This document shows positions 1 through 7,451 of a stretch of 64,000 nt of DNA, one piece after another. How positions within the stretch are numbered: the stretch's first letter is position 1; every line of letters begins with the position of its first letter. Source of the stretch: Arthrobacter sp. AFG7.2 (GTDB taxonomy: Bacteria > Actinomycetota > Actinomycetes > Actinomycetales > Micrococcaceae); contig NZ_PJMB01000002.1 of assembly GCF_002892835.1 (NCBI RefSeq), positions 248,001 through 312,000 on the forward strand, read 5' to 3'. Made by a program: the position numbers and the translations under genes. The notes beneath the pieces are model-generated. The model worked only from the letters and a program-made list of their open reading frames with translations, ran no database searches and was not told the DNA's origin.

Positions 1-323
1 CATGTATTGAGCACCACAACCTTGATGAGCGCATTTCCGCCAGGGCCGCTTTCCTGGGCCATACGCGTGCCGGCTGGCGGGCAGCCAGGTATCCGGACCC
101 CATGGCAGGACAGCTGGTTCCCGGGGCACCGGCAAGCTTCGCTGTGTGGGAGGTGGAGGAACTGATGGTCCAGGTGGCCGATGGCCGGGTCCAGTCCTGG
201 AGCACGGATCCGAGGGCGCGCACCCCGCTGCTGCCTGCCCTGGACACCGGTGCTGACCCGGTCTGCCTGCAGACGGTCCGCAACGGCGTCGAACTTTTCG
301 CAAGTCCGGCGCTTCGGTCCTGA
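1..323 (+). CDS. Amidohydrolase family protein, C-terminal fragment
   Basis: The frame is open from base 3 to the TGA at 321-323 and gives about 106 residues; the start lies outside the window. The fragment contains HHNLDERISARAAFLGHT, then GWRAA and GQLVPGAPASFAVWE. This is the usual end of YtcJ-type metal-dependent amidohydrolases, where the strand after the last barrel helix re-enters the small beta-sandwich domain. The metal ligands and the substrate pocket are upstream and cannot be seen, so the substrate cannot be named. The gene ends about 95 bases before the mannosyltransferase gene, with a promoter between them, so the two need not be co-transcribed. The family call is from recall of the C-terminal pattern only. 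Confidence 0.6.
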   Translation, partial: CIEHHNLDERISARAAFLGHTRAGWRAARYPDPMAGQLVPGAPASFAVWEVEELMVQVADGRVQSWSTDPRARTPLLPALDTGADPVCLQTVRNGVELFASPALRS

Positions 324-340
324 CCGGACCACTGCCGCCC

Positions 341-346
341 TATAAT
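341..346 (+). promoter_or_regulatory. -10 element ahead of ppm1
   Basis: A perfect TATAAT lies 71 bases before the GTG start of the mannosyltransferase. The best -35 candidate at 17-bp spacing is TCCTGA (318-323), which is weak. The transcript would have a leader of about 65 bases. Confidence 0.45.
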
Positions 347-417
347 TGGTAGTTGCGCCTGCTGCCGATCTGTTCGCAGCCGGGCGCACTGACCGTTTCC
401 CCCAGGAAAGGCCCTCT

Positions 418-1161
418 GTGCGAGTCCTCACCATCATTCCCACCTATAACGAACTGGAATCGCTGCCCAAGACCCTTCAGCGGCTTCGCACGGCAGTTCC
501 GGCGTCGGACGTGCTGGTGGTGGACGACAACAGCCCTGACGGTACCGGGCAGCTCGCGGACAGTTTCGCTGCCGGGGACGCCCAGGTGCATGTCCTGCAC
601 CGGAAGGGCAAGGAAGGGCTCGGGGCCGCCTACATCGCCGGCTTCCGGTGGGGCCTGGATGCCGGGTACGACGTCCTGGTGGAGATGGACGCGGACGGCT
701 CCCACCAGCCTGAGCAGCTTCCCCAGCTCCTGGAAGCCGTTGAGCAGGGCGCTGACCTTGCTATGGGCTCCCGCTGGGTTCCCGGAGGAAAAGTAGTCAA
801 CTGGCCGCTCTACCGCCAGGCCATTTCACGGGTTGGAAGCACCTACGCCCGGCTTATGCTCGGCCTAAGCATCAAGGATGTCACCGGTGGCTACCGTGCC
901 TTCCGCAGGACCACACTGGAAAAGCTCAACCTGGACCTGGTGGATTCGGTGGGCTACGGGTTCCAGGTTGACCTCGCCTTCCGGGTGGCCCGCATGGGCC
1001 TGCGCATCGAGGAACGTCCCATCACTTTTGTTGAGCGGGAACTTGGAGCCTCCAAAATGAGCGGCAACATCGTGCTTGAGGCAATGGTGAACGTTACCAA
1101 GTGGGGACTCCAGGCCCGCTGGAACACCCTCACCCGCAGGAAAGCGGCGGCCCGGCAGTAG
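418..1161 (+). CDS. ppm1: Polyprenol monophosphomannose synthase (GT2)
   Basis: This glycosyltransferase family 2 enzyme moves mannose from GDP-mannose to polyprenyl phosphate, giving the lipid-linked donor for lipoglycan and protein mannosylation at the membrane. With a GTG start at 418 it has 247 residues, the normal size for the bacterial catalytic domain. The reading frame is open further upstream, but the GTG follows AGGAAAGG at suitable spacing and the protein then begins [12 protein letters not shown], the first GT2 strand. DDNSPDGT sits at about 36-43 and the metal-binding DAD at 91-93, followed by GSHQPE. There is no C-terminal membrane domain, so the enzyme is of the single-domain, membrane-associated type. 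A strong hairpin follows the stop. Confidence 0.92.
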   Translation: MRVLTIIPTYNELESLPKTLQRLRTAVPASDVLVVDDNSPDGTGQLADSFAAGDAQVHVLHRKGKEGLGAAYIAGFRWGLDAGYDVLVEMDADGSHQPEQLPQLLEAVEQGADLAMGSRWVPGGKVVNWPLYRQAISRVGSTYARLMLGLSIKDVTGGYRAFRRTTLEKLNLDLVDSVGYGFQVDLAFRVARMGLRIEERPITFVERELGASKMSGNIVLEAMVNVTKWGLQARWNTLTRRKAAARQ

Positions 1162-1206
1162 AGGAAGCGCTGCTGCCGAGGGAGCCAGCCAGCCGGACCA
1201 ACACAG

Positions 1207-1248
1207 AAGGGGCCGTCCCTGCACGTTCAAGTGCAGGGACGGCCCCTT
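1207..1248. terminator. Bidirectional terminator between ppm1 and rbpA
   Basis: A perfect 18-bp stem (arms 1207-1224 and 1231-1248) closes a 6-base loop between two converging genes. It is flanked by A-rich sequence on the left and a TTCC run on the right, so it can serve both strands. Confidence 0.8.
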
Positions 1249-1277
1249 CCCAGCGTCAGGCCGCCAGTCTGGAACCT

Positions 1278-1625
1278 CTAGGCGGAGCGGCGTTCCCCGC
1301 GGCGTTCGCGCAGGATGGTCAGCCGGTCCTCAAGGATCTGCTCAAGCTCGGGGAGTGAGCGGCGTTCCAGCAGCATGTCCCAGTGTGTACGCACTGCTTT
1401 GTCGTTGCTGGTGTCGGGACGCTCGCCATCAACCAGGAGGGCTTCCTTACCGGTTTTGGAAACCCAGACCGGGGGAATCTCCGCTTCTGAGGAGAAGGTG
1501 ACGAAGACCTGCTCGCCGTCCTCGCACCGGTACTCGACACGCTGGCGCGGAGCCGGCTCTACTCCGGACTCGGTCTCCATGCTCTGTGCACCAAGGCGCA
1601 TGCCCCGCAGGCTGCGATCGCTCAT
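1278..1625 (-). CDS. rbpA: RNA polymerase-binding protein RbpA
   Basis: RbpA is an actinobacterial protein that binds RNA polymerase with the principal sigma factor and stabilises the open complex. The protein beginning MSDRSLRGMRLGAQSMETE has 115 residues, close to the family's usual 111-125. The in-frame ATG 12 codons further upstream is rejected because a GAGGGAGAAAT ribosome site sits just ahead of the ATG at 1625. The central part carries RVEYRCEDGEQV and a WVSK segment typical of the RbpA core. The C-terminal region RTHWDMLLERRSLPELEQIL is the sigma-interacting helix. A SigR/SigH-like promoter lies about 100 bases upstream. The gene is monocistronic, with terminators on both sides. Confidence 0.95.
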   Translation of the reverse strand: MSDRSLRGMRLGAQSMETESGVEPAPRQRVEYRCEDGEQVFVTFSSEAEIPPVWVSKTGKEALLVDGERPDTSNDKAVRTHWDMLLERRSLPELEQILEDRLTILRERRGERRSA

Positions 1626-1727
1626 GATTTCTCCCTCTGGTCGGTTCGCGGCGTATAACACCGCGCCAGCCGGCAGCGGCCAAGCGCCGCCGGACTACTG
1701 TGTGCTCTGTGTTGCATCTTTAGATTC

Positions 1728-1753
1728 AACGCATCGCGAAGCTTCGTTGTTCC
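1728..1753 (-). promoter_or_regulatory. Candidate SigR/SigH-type promoter of rbpA
   Basis: On the minus strand GGAAC (1753-1749) is followed by exactly 18 bases and then GTT (1730-1728). This matches the GGAAT/C-N18-GTT pattern of oxidative and thiol-stress sigma factors (SigR in Streptomyces, SigH in mycobacteria). rbpA is a known SigR target in Streptomyces. The assignment here rests on the motif and its position only. Confidence 0.5.
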
Positions 1754-1809
1754 AGCGGATCTGCTCCTGCCGGACAAATACTCAAGTATACCGGCGCTGG
1801 CCCTGAACA

Positions 1810-1851
1810 GCCAAAAGGAGGGGCCCGCAGCAGCGGATCCCTCCTTTTGGC
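1810..1851 (-). terminator. Terminator after the SPFH gene
   Basis: A 13-bp perfect stem (1810-1822 with 1839-1851) closes a 16-base loop, 30 bases past the stop of the leftward SPFH gene. It separates that operon from the rbpA promoter. Confidence 0.6.
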
Positions 1852-1880
1852 CGGCACTCCGGTCGGCCCGGGTTCAAGCT

Positions 1881-2825
1881 CTAAGGCTCGGACGGTTTGG
1901 CTCCCACTTCATCAAACAGGCCGCCGGAACCGGGTTCAGGGTTGGTCCCGCCCAGGGCGTTACCGATCCCCTTCAGGGCCTCGCCGACTTCACTGGGAAT
2001 GATCCACAGCTTATTGGACGAGCCCTCCGCCAGCTTGGGCAGCGTCTGCAGGTACTGGTAGGCCAGCAGCTTCTGGTCCGGGTTGCCCTTGTGGATGGCG
2101 TCGAAGACCTTCTGGATAGCCTGGGCTTCACCGTCAGCACGGAGAATGGCGGCCTTGGCATCGCCTTCCGCCGCGAGGATGGAGGCCTGCCGCTGGCCCT
2201 CGGCGGTCAGGATTGCTGACTGCTTGGTCCCTTCGGCAGTCAGGATGGCAGCACGGCGGTCACGCTCGGCGCGCATCTGCTTCTCCATGGAGTCCTGAAT
2301 GGAGTGCGGCGGGTCGATGGCCTTCAGTTCCACCCGGGAAACCCGGATGCCCCAGCGGCCGGTGGCCTCGTCCAGGACCCCGCGGAGCTGGCCATTGATC
2401 TGGTCGCGGGAGGTCAGTGCCTCCTCCAGGTTCAGTCCGCCCACCACGTTGCGCAAGGTGGTGGTGGTCAGTTGCTCCACGGCTTGTATGTAGTTGGCAA
2501 TCTCGTACGTGGCCGCGCGCGGGTCAGTCACCTGGAAATACACCACAGTGTCGATGGAGACCACCAGGTTGTCCTCGGTGATGACGGGCTGCGGCGGGAA
2601 CGAGACCACCTGCTCACGAAGATCCAGCAGCGGCAGGAGCCGGTCCACGAACGGAATCAGGATGGTCAGTCCCGGATTGAGCGTCCGCTGGTATTTTCCA
2701 AGCCGTTCAACCACTCCTGCCCGCGCCTGTGGAATGATCCGGACCGCCCGGACCAGAACGATAATCACAAACACGATCAGGACCACCAGCACTATGGCGA
2801 GTGCGGCTCCTCCTGCGTTATCCAT
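1881..2825 (-). CDS. SPFH-domain (stomatin / QmcA-like) membrane protein
   Basis: The protein has 314 residues. A single N-terminal membrane segment lies at about 8-27 (runs of V, I and L). The SPFH/band-7 domain runs from about 30 to 200, with ARAGVVERLGKYQRTLNPGL and the conserved DNLVVSIDTVVYFQV. An alanine/glutamate-rich coiled coil with repeated ILTAEG / ILAAEG / ILRADG units follows (about 200-245). Such proteins form large oligomeric rings or microdomain scaffolds at the cytoplasmic membrane and are linked to membrane proteolysis or fluidity. The NfeD-type gene immediately upstream (33-base gap) is the standard partner, so the two probably form one operon. The start is the first ATG, with an AAAAAGGAGA ribosome site. 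Confidence 0.9.
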   Translation of the reverse strand: MDNAGGAALAIVLVVLIVFVIIVLVRAVRIIPQARAGVVERLGKYQRTLNPGLTILIPFVDRLLPLLDLREQVVSFPPQPVITEDNLVVSIDTVVYFQVTDPRAATYEIANYIQAVEQLTTTTLRNVVGGLNLEEALTSRDQINGQLRGVLDEATGRWGIRVSRVELKAIDPPHSIQDSMEKQMRAERDRRAAILTAEGTKQSAILTAEGQRQASILAAEGDAKAAILRADGEAQAIQKVFDAIHKGNPDQKLLAYQYLQTLPKLAEGSSNKLWIIPSEVGEALKGIGNALGGTNPEPGSGGLFDEVGAKPSEP

Positions 2826-2858
2826 ACATCTCCTTTTTCCCCAATTGTTCAGGCTGTA

Positions 2859-3323
2859 TCAGGACTTATCGTCGGCTTCCGAGGGCGCCGAGACGACGGC
2901 GGTTGCGCCGTCGATCGCGGCTACAACTACTTTTTGTCCGGCGGGAAGGACCCCTGCCGCGGAGCGTGCGCTCCAGATGTCGCCGCCAATCTTGACCAGG
3001 CCGCCGTCGGACGTCACGGGTTCCATGACCACGGCCAGCTCGCCGATCAGGCGGTCCACGTTGGTCCGCTGCTCGGACGGACCCTTCTTAAGGTGGGACA
3101 AAGCGACGGGCCGGACAAACGCAATCATGAGGAGTGAAACGACGCAGAAAACCACGATCTGCAGCCACGGGTCCGCGCCCGCGAAGTCGGCCACCAGGGC
3201 GGCGAGGGTTCCTCCGCCGAGCATGATGAAGAACAGGTCAAGGGTGATCATCTCAATCACTGCAAAAGCGAGGAAAGCAGTGAGCCACAGTGCCCACCAG
3301 TTCTCGCCCAACCATTCGAACAA
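2859..3323 (-). CDS. NfeD-family membrane protein
   Basis: The protein has 154 residues. Its N-terminal half is hydrophobic (about 10-35 and 50-72), with the NfeD-type segment EMITLDLFFIMLGGGTLAALVA. Its C-terminal half is a small OB-fold-like soluble domain containing DRLIGELAVVMEPV and GGDIWSARSAAG, which is the conserved NfeDC pattern. This is the short form without the ClpP-like serine protease domain. It precedes the SPFH gene on the same strand and is presumed to be its physical partner in the membrane. The start is the first ATG. Confidence 0.88.
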   Translation of the reverse strand: MFEWLGENWWALWLTAFLAFAVIEMITLDLFFIMLGGGTLAALVADFAGADPWLQIVVFCVVSLLMIAFVRPVALSHLKKGPSEQRTNVDRLIGELAVVMEPVTSDGGLVKIGGDIWSARSAAGVLPAGQKVVVAAIDGATAVVSAPSEADDKS

Positions 3324-3448
3324 CGTTCTCCCCCTTCGCTACGGGAAGCCGCGTCCGCGGATCCGCCAGTAACTGTCCTTCCATCCTAGTGCGGGTGTCC
3401 GTATTATGGGCGGGCCGGGCTCAGCTGTGGGGGATAGTGGCCAAGTCG

Positions 3449-4339
3449 TTACGCCGGCTGCGGCGTGGCGGGCCGGAAGACGGTCAAGCGGAACCTGGCT
3501 TCGGTCTGCAGGGTCTCGGGCTGCCCCTCAAGGCGGCCGGTGATGGCTGCGGGGTCAAGATGGTGCCCGGCCGGGCCCATGTAGGCAAGGCCTGCCGCCT
3601 CCTGGCGGGTAAGCGACAGGGGGAACCCGACGTCGCGGGCCTCCTCGACGATGAAGTGGGGAGCCATCGCCCCGGCAAGGCGGCTGTCCTTGTCCTCTTC
3701 GATGGCGAGCATTCCCGTGATACGGGCGATCGAGGCCAGATGCCCGTGCCGGGGAGTCACCACCAGCAGGCGTCCGGTGGGCCGCAGAACGCGGGCGAAC
3801 TCCGGCGCGTTGCGGGGCGCGAAGACGACAGTGACCACGTCGACAGAGTTCCCGGCCAGCGGCAATGCCTGCCACACGTCCCAGGCCAGGTGCAGCGCCT
3901 CGGGGTTGAGCCTTGCGGCCCGCCTCAGTGCGAATTTGGAGATGTCCAGGCCCAGGGCTGCGACGTTCAGTCCTTCTGCTGCCGCTGCGTCGAGAACAAC
4001 GCGGAGGTAATGCCCGGTCCCGGTGCCGGAGTCGAGGACGACGGCGGGTTCCCTGGCGAGGTGCGGCACGACGGCGGCAGCTACGGCGTCCGCGAGCGGG
4101 CGGTAGTGGCCGTGCCCCAGAAAGTTGAACCGGGCATCAACCATTTCGGCGGTGTCGGCCTCGAAAGCCGTGCCTTTGCCCACGAGCAGGTTGAAATAGC
4201 CCTGCCGGGCAGCGTCGAAGCTGTGACCGGAGCCGCAGGCAAGGCCGCCCTGCCCTGAAGGATTCGCCCGTGCAAGTTCCAGCGGCTCCGAGCACACCGG
4301 ACACAGCAGAGGAAGGCTGGGAAAGGGCATACGCACCAT
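3449..4339 (-). CDS. RlmA-like 23S rRNA (guanine-N1) methyltransferase
   Basis: The 296-residue protein has the RlmA architecture. A zinc ribbon sits at the N terminus (Cys13, Cys16, Cys35, His39 in CPVC and CGSGH). Next come SFDAARQGYFNLL, which is diagnostic of the family, and a class I SAM-binding fold with VLDSGTGTGHYL at about 101-112 and LGLDISKFALRRAA. The motif I sequence is SGTGTG rather than the more usual GCGTG. Members methylate G745 or G748 of 23S rRNA in the exit-tunnel region, and some actinobacterial homologues confer resistance to their own macrolides. Which base is modified here cannot be told from sequence. The gene stands alone, 65 bases beyond def. An alternative ATG three codons in is possible. 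Confidence 0.8.
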   Translation of the reverse strand: MVRMPFPSLPLLCPVCSEPLELARANPSGQGGLACGSGHSFDAARQGYFNLLVGKGTAFEADTAEMVDARFNFLGHGHYRPLADAVAAAVVPHLAREPAVVLDSGTGTGHYLRVVLDAAAAEGLNVAALGLDISKFALRRAARLNPEALHLAWDVWQALPLAGNSVDVVTVVFAPRNAPEFARVLRPTGRLLVVTPRHGHLASIARITGMLAIEEDKDSRLAGAMAPHFIVEEARDVGFPLSLTRQEAAGLAYMGPAGHHLDPAAITGRLEGQPETLQTEARFRLTVFRPATPQPA

Positions 4340-4348
4340 CTTAGGGCT

Positions 4349-4376
4349 GTCCGCGCATGTCCAGCAGTGCGCGGAC
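4349..4376 (-). terminator. Small hairpin downstream of def
   Basis: A 9-bp stem (4349-4357 with 4368-4376) lies 29 bases after the def stop. It has no clear T-run, so it is only a weak terminator candidate. Confidence 0.3.
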
Positions 4377-4404
4377 TGGCCAGCCGCGTCACCAACGTCT
4401 CAGG

Positions 4405-5094
4405 TCAATACACCTGGCCCGCAGGGAAGGGGGCGGTGCCGGCATCGAAGCCGAGGCCGGCCTGCGCCCTGCTGATTCCGGGCTCGGCCCAGTGGGCGGC
4501 GTACTCGGCGTTGCTGCTGAGCGAGCGCAACTGGGCCCGGTCCACGTAGAGAATGCCGTTGAGGTGGTCAGTTTCGTGCTGCACAATGCGCGCCTGCCAG
4601 CCTGCGAACTCCTGTTGAACCGCTGATCCGTCGGGCGCCTGAAACTCCAGCAGGACTTTCTCCGGGCGGGCGACCACTGCCTGCAAGCCGTTCAGGGACA
4701 GGCAACCCTCGTAGAAGGAAGCCAGCTCCGTGCCCACGGCTGTGTAGCGGGGGTTGAGGATGGCAAGGAACTCAAGGGGACTCCGTTTGCGCAGAGCTGC
4801 GGCCTCCGGGTCGACGTCGTACTGGTCCTCCAGGACGGCTATCTGCAGCGGTATGCCCAGCTGCGGTGCTGCCAGTCCGACGCCGGGCGCCTCGTGCATG
4901 ACCTGCCGCATGAGGGTGATCAGGCGGTCAAGCTGATTGGCGGAGAGCTGGCCATCGAAGGCGGCGGCGCGCTGGCGGAGTGCAGGATGGCCGGCCTGCA
5001 CAATGGGCGGCAGCGTCCCTGCGGACAGGATCCGCTCCACAGTGTCCCGGATCTGTTCGTTATTGAGGGCGGTCTCCGGCGGATTGTGGCTCAT
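4405..5094 (-). CDS. def: Peptide deformylase
   Basis: This metalloenzyme removes the formyl group from the N terminus of nascent proteins. All three signature motifs are present: GVGLAAPQLG (71-80), EGCLS with the metal ligand Cys131, and QHETDHLNG with His173, Glu174 and His177. At 229 residues it is longer than the E. coli enzyme, with an N-terminal extension of about 30 residues typical of actinobacterial paralogues. The ATG start is followed directly by MSHNPPETAL. It diverges from the SnoaL-like gene, with only 59 bases between the two starts. Confidence 0.95.
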   Translation of the reverse strand: MSHNPPETALNNEQIRDTVERILSAGTLPPIVQAGHPALRQRAAAFDGQLSANQLDRLITLMRQVMHEAPGVGLAAPQLGIPLQIAVLEDQYDVDPEAAALRKRSPLEFLAILNPRYTAVGTELASFYEGCLSLNGLQAVVARPEKVLLEFQAPDGSAVQQEFAGWQARIVQHETDHLNGILYVDRAQLRSLSSNAEYAAHWAEPGISRAQAGLGFDAGTAPFPAGQVY

Positions 5095-5141
5095 GGAGAA
5101 AAGCCTACTGGGGGCGTGCCATTCCGGCGGAAGGGCTGGGT

Positions 5142-5147
5142 TATGGT
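5142..5147 (+). promoter_or_regulatory. -10 element giving a probable leaderless start (SnoaL-like gene)
   Basis: TATGGT is followed by six bases and then the ATG at 5154, so transcription should begin at or next to the start codon. No ribosome-binding site is visible. Confidence 0.45.
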
Positions 5148-5153
5148 CTTTCC

Positions 5154-5567
5154 ATGGCTGAAGACTCCTCCTCGAACACCCCTGCCCTGGACTGCGTCCT
5201 GGCTTTCATCCGCGTCCTGGAATCAGGCGGGGGATCCGACGACATCAGGCCCTTCCTGGCTGACTCCTTCGTGCTCGTGGAAGCCCCGCACCTCCTGGCA
5301 CCGGAAGGATCCACGAGGTCACTGGAATCAGTGCTTGCCGGTGCCGACCAGAGCTCAGAAGTGGTCGCGGACCAGAAGTTTACGGTCAGGCGCACTACCT
5401 GTGAGGGCGGAAGAGTGGCTGTGGAGGCAGACTGGTCAGCCACCGCGCTGATGGACCTGCGCTACTGGGACAGCGGAGAGACCATCCGCGCCAGGACATC
5501 ATCGGTGTTCGAGGTCAGCGACGGAAAGATCCTGAGCCAGGACAGTTACGACTGCTACTTCAGGTGA
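5154..5567 (+). CDS. SnoaL-like / NTF2-fold protein
   Basis: The 137-residue protein fits the NTF2-like alpha+beta barrel. An N-terminal helix contains ALDCVLAFIRVLESGG, followed by DDIRPFLADSFVLVEAPH and, at the C terminus, RARTSSVFEVSDGKILSQDSY, the usual closing strands. Proteins of this fold are either small enzymes (SnoaL-type cyclases, isomerases) or ligand binders. No catalytic residue pattern points to a specific reaction. The gene diverges from def and has no operon partner on its strand. The start lacks a ribosome site and follows a -10-like box by six bases. Confidence 0.65.
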   Translation: MAEDSSSNTPALDCVLAFIRVLESGGGSDDIRPFLADSFVLVEAPHLLAPEGSTRSLESVLAGADQSSEVVADQKFTVRRTTCEGGRVAVEADWSATALMDLRYWDSGETIRARTSSVFEVSDGKILSQDSYDCYFR

Positions 5568-5601
5568 CGGCCCAGGGAGGCTTTGCCTTCCCGGGACCTG
5601 A

Positions 5602-6750
5602 TTACTGCATCGTGAACCGGCGGGCAGTCCACTGGTTAATGGCCGGAGTGGAAGCGGCGGCCCCAATGGCAAGGTTCCGCAGCTTCAGGAGAGGTCCGGG
5701 CAGTGGGCGTCCCAGCATCATATTGAATTCCGACTGCCGCCGTGCGGTCACGGCGGCACGCTGCCGGCCGGCCTCGAACTCTTTCAGCTCCGCGTCCACC
5801 GCCTCCCCAGCCAGGGACCTGGCAATCACCGGAGCCAGGGCCCGGGCATCAAGCCAGCCAAGATTCATGCCCTGACCACCGATGGGGCTGATCTCGTGTG
5901 CAGCGTCCCCGATCAGCAGGACCCGCCCGGCCACGGTACGCCGGGCGAGAGTGGACCGGACACTGAACGCGCTCGTCATGCAGTTGGTCTCCGCCTCCGG
6001 CATGATTCCCGTCCGCGCGTGCACCAGCTCTGCCAGCTGGACCGCGTCTGCTGCTTTGGCAGGCTGACCGAGACGTACCACCCACCGCCGCAGGCCACCG
6101 GGAAGCGGGAAGGACTCAACGATTCCCCCTGGTTCCAGGAACAACACCGCCATCTGACCGTGATGCCCGGCGTCAGCGAAGTCTCCCATCAGGTAGTGGT
6201 CGGGATAGGCCTTCGCCTTGACGGGCACACCGAGCGCGCCGCGCATCCGTGACCTCGCGCCGTCAGCCGCCACCACAACGGTGGCCTCGAAGCCATCGTG
6301 GCCTGCTTGTCCATCCACAGAAGGTTCGACGGCGACGGCGGTCCTGTCGCCGTCGTCGTTCAGTCCCGTGACCTCGATGCCCCGGACCATTGCCTTACTG
6401 TCCAGGGCAAGGACGCGTTCCTCCAGCAGCTGTTCCGTCCGGTACTGGGGGAGGGCCAGCACGAACGGATAGTCCTTCGAAACGTTTGCGAAGGACATGG
6501 TGCCCACTGTCTTGCCGCCGCTGACCGCCAGGCCCGTACGGATGGCCACGCCCTCCTGCACCATGGCTGCGGCCACGCCGACCTCGTCCAGTGCAGCGAG
6601 GGCAGGCGGGTGGATCCCGATGGCGCGGGTGTGGATGTTCCGTTCCTTCCTCTGCTCGAGGATGCGCACCGAGATTCCCTGCTTCAGGAGGGAAGCGGCC
6701 AGGTACAGTCCCACCGGTCCGCCCCCGATAATGGCGACATCTGTCCGCAC
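5602..6750 (-). CDS. FAD-dependent monooxygenase of the polyketide operon (SrsC-like)
   Basis: This aromatic-ring hydroxylase of the FAD_binding_3 (PHBH-like) family has 382 residues. RTDVAIIGGGPVGLYLA at the start is the dinucleotide-binding loop. RVLLIGDAAHEISPIGGQG near 290 contains the GD motif that binds the FAD ribityl chain. An in-frame start 18 codons upstream exists, but the GTG at 6750 is preferred because it follows GAGGGG at good spacing and comes one base after the methyltransferase stop, implying translational coupling. As third gene after a type III polyketide synthase and a methyltransferase it probably hydroxylates an alkylresorcinol-type ring toward a quinone, as in the srs operon of Streptomyces griseus. 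The substrate is inferred from context. Confidence 0.8.
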   Translation of the reverse strand: MRTDVAIIGGGPVGLYLAASLLKQGISVRILEQRKERNIHTRAIGIHPPALAALDEVGVAAAMVQEGVAIRTGLAVSGGKTVGTMSFANVSKDYPFVLALPQYRTEQLLEERVLALDSKAMVRGIEVTGLNDDGDRTAVAVEPSVDGQAGHDGFEATVVVAADGARSRMRGALGVPVKAKAYPDHYLMGDFADAGHHGQMAVLFLEPGGIVESFPLPGGLRRWVVRLGQPAKAADAVQLAELVHARTGIMPEAETNCMTSAFSVRSTLARRTVAGRVLLIGDAAHEISPIGGQGMNLGWLDARALAPVIARSLAGEAVDAELKEFEAGRQRAAVTARRQSEFNMMLGRPLPGPLLKLRNLAIGAAASTPAINQWTARRFTMQ

Positions 6751-6751
6751 G

Positions 6752-7447
6752 TCAGCCCCTCGGGTAAGCGAGTACCTGGTGGAAGGCACTGCCGGACCGG
6801 ACATCCCAGCCTGGTGGAGCGGTGGATATCAGCTCAGGACGCGTGTAACTCCGGCGGATGGAGGTCAGCCCGTCCGCGCGGATGAAGGAATGGCGGAACG
6901 GAAGGGCGGCAACGCTGAAGAGGGCATAGGCCACCGTGCTTCGGCGGAGATCGTTGTGAAGTGCCGCCTGTCCGGCCAGTATTTCCGAATGTGCCAGCAG
7001 TTCCAGCAGTTGCCCGTGATCCAGGTGGTGCAGGACATGGTTCGAGATCACGAAGTCGTACTGCCTGCCTTCCTGCACGAGTTCACTGCTGTGGGCCTGC
7101 CGGAAACTGACCCCGGGCATGGCCGGGCGCTGCAGGGCAAAGGCGGCCGCCCGGGGATCAGGATCGATGCCTGTGATGTCCAGCCCCACGTGGTCCCGTG
7201 CTGCCCACCGTGCCAGCATGACGGCAAGGTCACCGCCGCCTGAACCGATATCCAGAAGGGTTCCCGGCCGGGCACTGGCGGCAAGGAAGGGGCGCAGCTC
7301 CCGCACGTACAGCCGCCGCCATCCGGCCAGCGCCCGGTTCACGGCGGCAAACTGCCTGTACGTGTTGTCCAGGGCCTGCGGATCGCAGTCAGGCAGGTCC
7401 ATGATCTCAGTGGCACCGGTGGCGCGCTGCCGCAGCAGGAGGTCCAC
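6752..7447 (-). CDS. SAM-dependent methyltransferase of the polyketide operon
   Basis: The 231-residue class I methyltransferase has motif I as LLDIGSGGGDLAVMLA and an acidic ITGIDPDPRAAAFA strand. The post-motif sequence is FVISNHVLHHLDHGQL, as in UbiE/Coq5-like and other small-molecule C- or O-methyltransferases. The GTG start at 7447 lies four bases beyond the polyketide synthase stop. Its own stop is one base from the monooxygenase start. The three genes therefore form a tight operon, and this enzyme most likely methylates the aromatic product. Whether carbon or oxygen is methylated is not visible. It is a soluble class I enzyme. Confidence 0.82.
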   Translation of the reverse strand: MDLLLRQRATGATEIMDLPDCDPQALDNTYRQFAAVNRALAGWRRLYVRELRPFLAASARPGTLLDIGSGGGDLAVMLARWAARDHVGLDITGIDPDPRAAAFALQRPAMPGVSFRQAHSSELVQEGRQYDFVISNHVLHHLDHGQLLELLAHSEILAGQAALHNDLRRSTVAYALFSVAALPFRHSFIRADGLTSIRRSYTRPELISTAPPGWDVRSGSAFHQVLAYPRG

Positions 7448-7451
7448 GGGA

